A DNA stretch of 64,000 bases from Sphingopyxis sp. LK2115 (GTDB lineage: Bacteria > Pseudomonadota > Alphaproteobacteria > Sphingomonadales > Sphingomonadaceae). Positions 62,097 through 64,000 of this stretch are shown one piece after another. Made by a program: the position numbers and the translations under genes. The stretch spans positions 1 through 64,000 of the forward strand of contig NZ_JABWGQ010000053.1 in NCBI RefSeq assembly GCF_014595975.1. The letters are read 5' to 3'. A model generated the notes under the pieces. The model worked only from the letters and a program-made list of their open reading frames with translations. It did no database searches and was not told where the DNA came from. Positions within the stretch are counted from its first letter, which is position 1, and the number at the start of each line of letters is the position of its first letter.

Positions 62097-63122
62097 ATGA
62101 CGAAGACGATCGCCCTCTTTCGCCCCGCCACGAGCGCGATTGCCGCGTTCCTGGTCCTGTCCACACCCGCCGCTTTCGCGCAGGAAGCGCCGATATCCAT
62201 GACATCGCCGGTCGCGGCTCCGGCGCCCCACACGACACCGCGGGCACCCGAAACCGGCCCGGCAATGGTCCCGCCCCCTGCCGTGCAGCCCCCCGCCGCG
62301 CAGTCGACGCCGCCCGCCGCGTCGCCGCCGGTGATCCGCGTCCCGCTCGACATCGCCCCGGCCGCACCCGCCCCGGCCAAAGCCGAAGCGGCGCCTTCCG
62401 CCAAGCGGTCCCAGGCACAGGCACGCAGCGCGCAGACCGCGCGGCAGGCTCCGGCGACGCCCGCCGCCGCACCCGGCGCAACCACGTCGACCGCTGAACC
62501 GCCGCGCAGCGTTCCGATCGCCGGAACGGCGAACGCTACGTCGTCCACGATCGCGCCGTCCGCCGCGACGGTGACGCCCGCGGGTTCCGCCGCCGCACCG
62601 CCAGCGTCCGGCGACTTCCCATGGGAGATCGTTGGCGCCGCCGCCGCGCTGATCGCGCTTGGCGGTGCAAGCCTGGTCCTTGCGCGCCGTCGCCGCATCG
62701 CAGTCGGCGCAGCCCAAAACCCCGGACCGCAGGCATTGACGATGCCCGCCCCCCGGACGCCCGATCAGCCATGGGTTACGCCTGATTATGCCGCGGCCCC
62801 GATGCGCTTGCCCCCGACCTTCGTGGCGGCGCCAAGCGGCAGCATGGGCCGTCACGAAGCGATGGCGATGGCGGGTCCGACGCCCGACAACCCGTTCCTC
62901 ACCCTATCGAAGCGGCTGAAGCGCGCGCGCTTTTTCGACCGGCAGGAACGCCTTGCCTATGCCGAAACGCTCGGTGCGCAGAAGGACAGGATGCGCAAGC
63001 CCGTCGGCGCGTGGGGGATTTCGCCGTGCGACAACCCCGCCGCGCCGCAGGAGCAGGAGGTCGCCCGTCCCGCGCCGACGCGCGGACACCGCGCCCTCCA
63101 CCCCGGCTTCTCGCGCTTCTGA
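62097..63122 (+). CDS. Hypothetical Pro/Ala-rich membrane protein with conserved C-terminal motif
   Basis: The 341-residue product has a signal peptide (about 1-26), a long low-complexity Ala/Pro/Thr region (about 30-165), a single transmembrane helix (EIVGAAAALIALGGASLVLA, about 178-197) followed by RRRR, and a C-terminal motif TPDNPFLTLSKRLKRARFFD with QERLAYAETLG. The low-complexity part probably spans the periplasm or is O-modified-like filler. Related proteins with the same tail motif occur in sphingomonads as hypotheticals. Function unknown. Confidence 0.7.
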   Translation: MTKTIALFRPATSAIAAFLVLSTPAAFAQEAPISMTSPVAAPAPHTTPRAPETGPAMVPPPAVQPPAAQSTPPAASPPVIRVPLDIAPAAPAPAKAEAAPSAKRSQAQARSAQTARQAPATPAAAPGATTSTAEPPRSVPIAGTANATSSTIAPSAATVTPAGSAAAPPASGDFPWEIVGAAAALIALGGASLVLARRRRIAVGAAQNPGPQALTMPAPRTPDQPWVTPDYAAAPMRLPPTFVAAPSGSMGRHEAMAMAGPTPDNPFLTLSKRLKRARFFDRQERLAYAETLGAQKDRMRKPVGAWGISPCDNPAAPQEQEVARPAPTRGHRALHPGFSRF

Positions 63123-63143
63123 CCCCCGGCCCGGCGGGCAACG

Positions 63144-63177
63144 AAAAAGGGCGGCGCCTTGCGGCACCGCCCTTTTC
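63144..63177. terminator. Bidirectional terminator between the hypothetical gene and rplL
   Basis: AAAAAGGGCGG...CCGCCCTTTT with an inner GCC/GGC pairing forms a stem that ends in T-runs on both strands. It serves rplL on the minus strand and the hypothetical gene on the plus strand. Confidence 0.88.
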
Positions 63178-63222
63178 CTTTTCGTCGCAACGCGGCGGGA
63201 AAGTCCGCCGCAGGCGAACAAA

Positions 63223-63606
63223 TTACTTCAGTTCGACGGTCGCACCGGCCGCTTCGAGCTTCTTCTTCAGCTCTTCGGCTTCGGCCTTGCTGGCGCCTTC
63301 CTTGACCGCCTTCGGCGCGCCTTCGACCAGCGCCTTGGCTTCGCCAAGACCCAGGCCGGTGATCGCGCGGACTTCCTTGATCACGTTGATCTTGTTGCCG
63401 CCGTCGCCCGTCAGGATGACGTCGAACTCGTCCTTTTCTTCGGCGGCGGGAGCAGCGGCGCCCGCGCCACCCGGCGCGGCAACCGCGACGGCGGCGGCGG
63501 CCGAAACGCCCCACTTTTCTTCGAGCATCTTCGAAAGCTCGGCGGCTTCCAGAACGGTCAGCGCCGACAGGTCTTCAACGATCTTTGCAAGATCAGCCAT
63601 TTTCAT
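63223..63606 (-). CDS. rplL: 50S ribosomal protein L7/L12
   Basis: Stalk protein that recruits translation factors. The 127-residue product has the N-terminal dimerisation domain ([20 protein letters not shown]-like start after MK), the flexible Ala/Gly hinge [20 protein letters not shown] and the C-terminal domain [20 protein letters not shown] to [12 protein letters not shown]. It begins 53 bp after rplJ on the same strand. Confidence 0.98.
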   Translation of the reverse strand: MKMADLAKIVEDLSALTVLEAAELSKMLEEKWGVSAAAAVAVAAPGGAGAAAPAAEEKDEFDVILTGDGGNKINVIKEVRAITGLGLGEAKALVEGAPKAVKEGASKAEAEELKKKLEAAGATVELK

Positions 63607-63659
63607 TCTCCATCAGAACCGGGAAAGCCCGGTAAATTGTTTCGGGGTAGGTAAAAGTC

Positions 63660-64000
63660 TTATGCCGCTTCCTTGGCGCCATAAGCGCCAAAGACCCGCG
63701 CCAGCTGACCGGCCGGAGCCGCCGCAATCTGGGCGACCTTGGTTGCCGGAGCCTGGAGCAGGCCGACAAGCTTGCCGCGCAGTTCGTCGAGCGACGGCAG
63801 CGCCGCAAGCGCCTTCACGCCTTCCACGTCGAGGACCATTTCCCCCATGCCGCCGCCAACGATTTCAAGCTTGTCGTTGGTCTTGGCAAACTCCACCGCG
63901 ATCTTTGCCGCAGCCACCGGGTCGGTGGACGAAGCGATTGCGGTGGGGCCGGTCAGCAGGTCGCTGATGCCGGTGTAGGAAGTGCCATCGAGCGCGATCT
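63660..64000 (-). CDS. rplJ: 50S ribosomal protein L10, partial (5' end outside window)
   Basis: Base of the ribosomal stalk, binding L7/L12. Only the C-terminal 112 or so residues are in the window; the frame is open to the right edge. Conserved features are [20 protein letters not shown] and [20 protein letters not shown], followed by [15 protein letters not shown]. The upstream rplK/rplA side lies beyond 64000. Confidence 0.95.
   Translation of the reverse strand, partial: IALDGTSYTGISDLLTGPTAIASSTDPVAAAKIAVEFAKTNDKLEIVGGGMGEMVLDVEGVKALAALPSLDELRGKLVGLLQAPATKVAQIAAAPAGQLARVFGAYGAKEAA

Overview
The window reads as core chromosome of a GC-rich (about 65%) alphaproteobacterium of the order Sphingomonadales, most like Sphingopyxis or Sphingomonas. 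The main evidence is a two-piece (permuted) tmRNA gene whose tag reads ANDNEALALAA, the alphaproteobacterial siroheme and sulfite reduction operon cobA-DUF2849-cysI-DUF934-cysH, dnaX-ybaB next to the 4.5S RNA gene, UPF0262 and RcnB-like proteins, and intergenic palindromic repeats of the type common in sphingomonads. Genes are tightly packed, many with ATGA or GTGA overlaps. I see no prophage, insertion sequence or CRISPR array.

Layout: 0-0.4 kb split tmRNA; 0.45-3.8 kb mscL, a LemA/TPM-domain trio and a Nudix hydrolase; 3.8-6.5 kb a PepSY protein with a two-component system; 6.5-12 kb tRNA-Val, HU, Lon, YbaB, DnaX and SRP RNA; 12.1-13.3 kb a low-GC two-gene island (HExxH protein plus lipoprotein) that looks acquired; 13.4-21.2 kb cysteine desulfurase/ferredoxin, rpiB-glyA-nrdR-trmJ, two paralogous small secreted proteins, chorismate mutase and rpsD; 21.3-24.2 kb copAB copper resistance and tRNA-Leu; 24.3-36 kb general metabolism (AI-2E exporter family, two aldehyde dehydrogenases, thiolase, 2-hydroxyacid dehydrogenase, nitronate monooxygenase family, glycosyltransferase, hydrolase); 36-40 kb assimilatory sulfate reduction; 40-46.5 kb dnaB, GH25 lysozyme, cytidine and dCTP deaminases, a saccharopine-dehydrogenase-like reductase and a thioesterase; 46.6-49.9 kb a second two-component system with an EF-hand protein; 50-56 kb tRNA-Gly, dinB, prfC, a PRC-like repeat protein and a membrane diguanylate cyclase; 56-62 kb TetR, a carotenoid oxygenase and a compact cluster of nucleotidyltransferase, ATP-grasp ligase and divergent PLP enzyme; 62-64 kb a sphingomonad-type hypothetical, rplL and a partial rplJ.

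The best candidates for something undescribed are the nucleotidyltransferase/ATP-grasp/PLP locus at 58.4-62.0 kb, which has the enzyme types of a small biosynthetic pathway with no recognisable product, and the low-GC metallopeptidase/lipoprotein pair at 12.1-13.3 kb. Smaller points of interest are a probable ATT start codon on an alpha/beta hydrolase, a motif shared by CopA and CopB that looks copper-binding, a perfect 10-bp direct repeat upstream of the EF-hand/two-component genes, and a family of mobile-looking intergenic palindromes.
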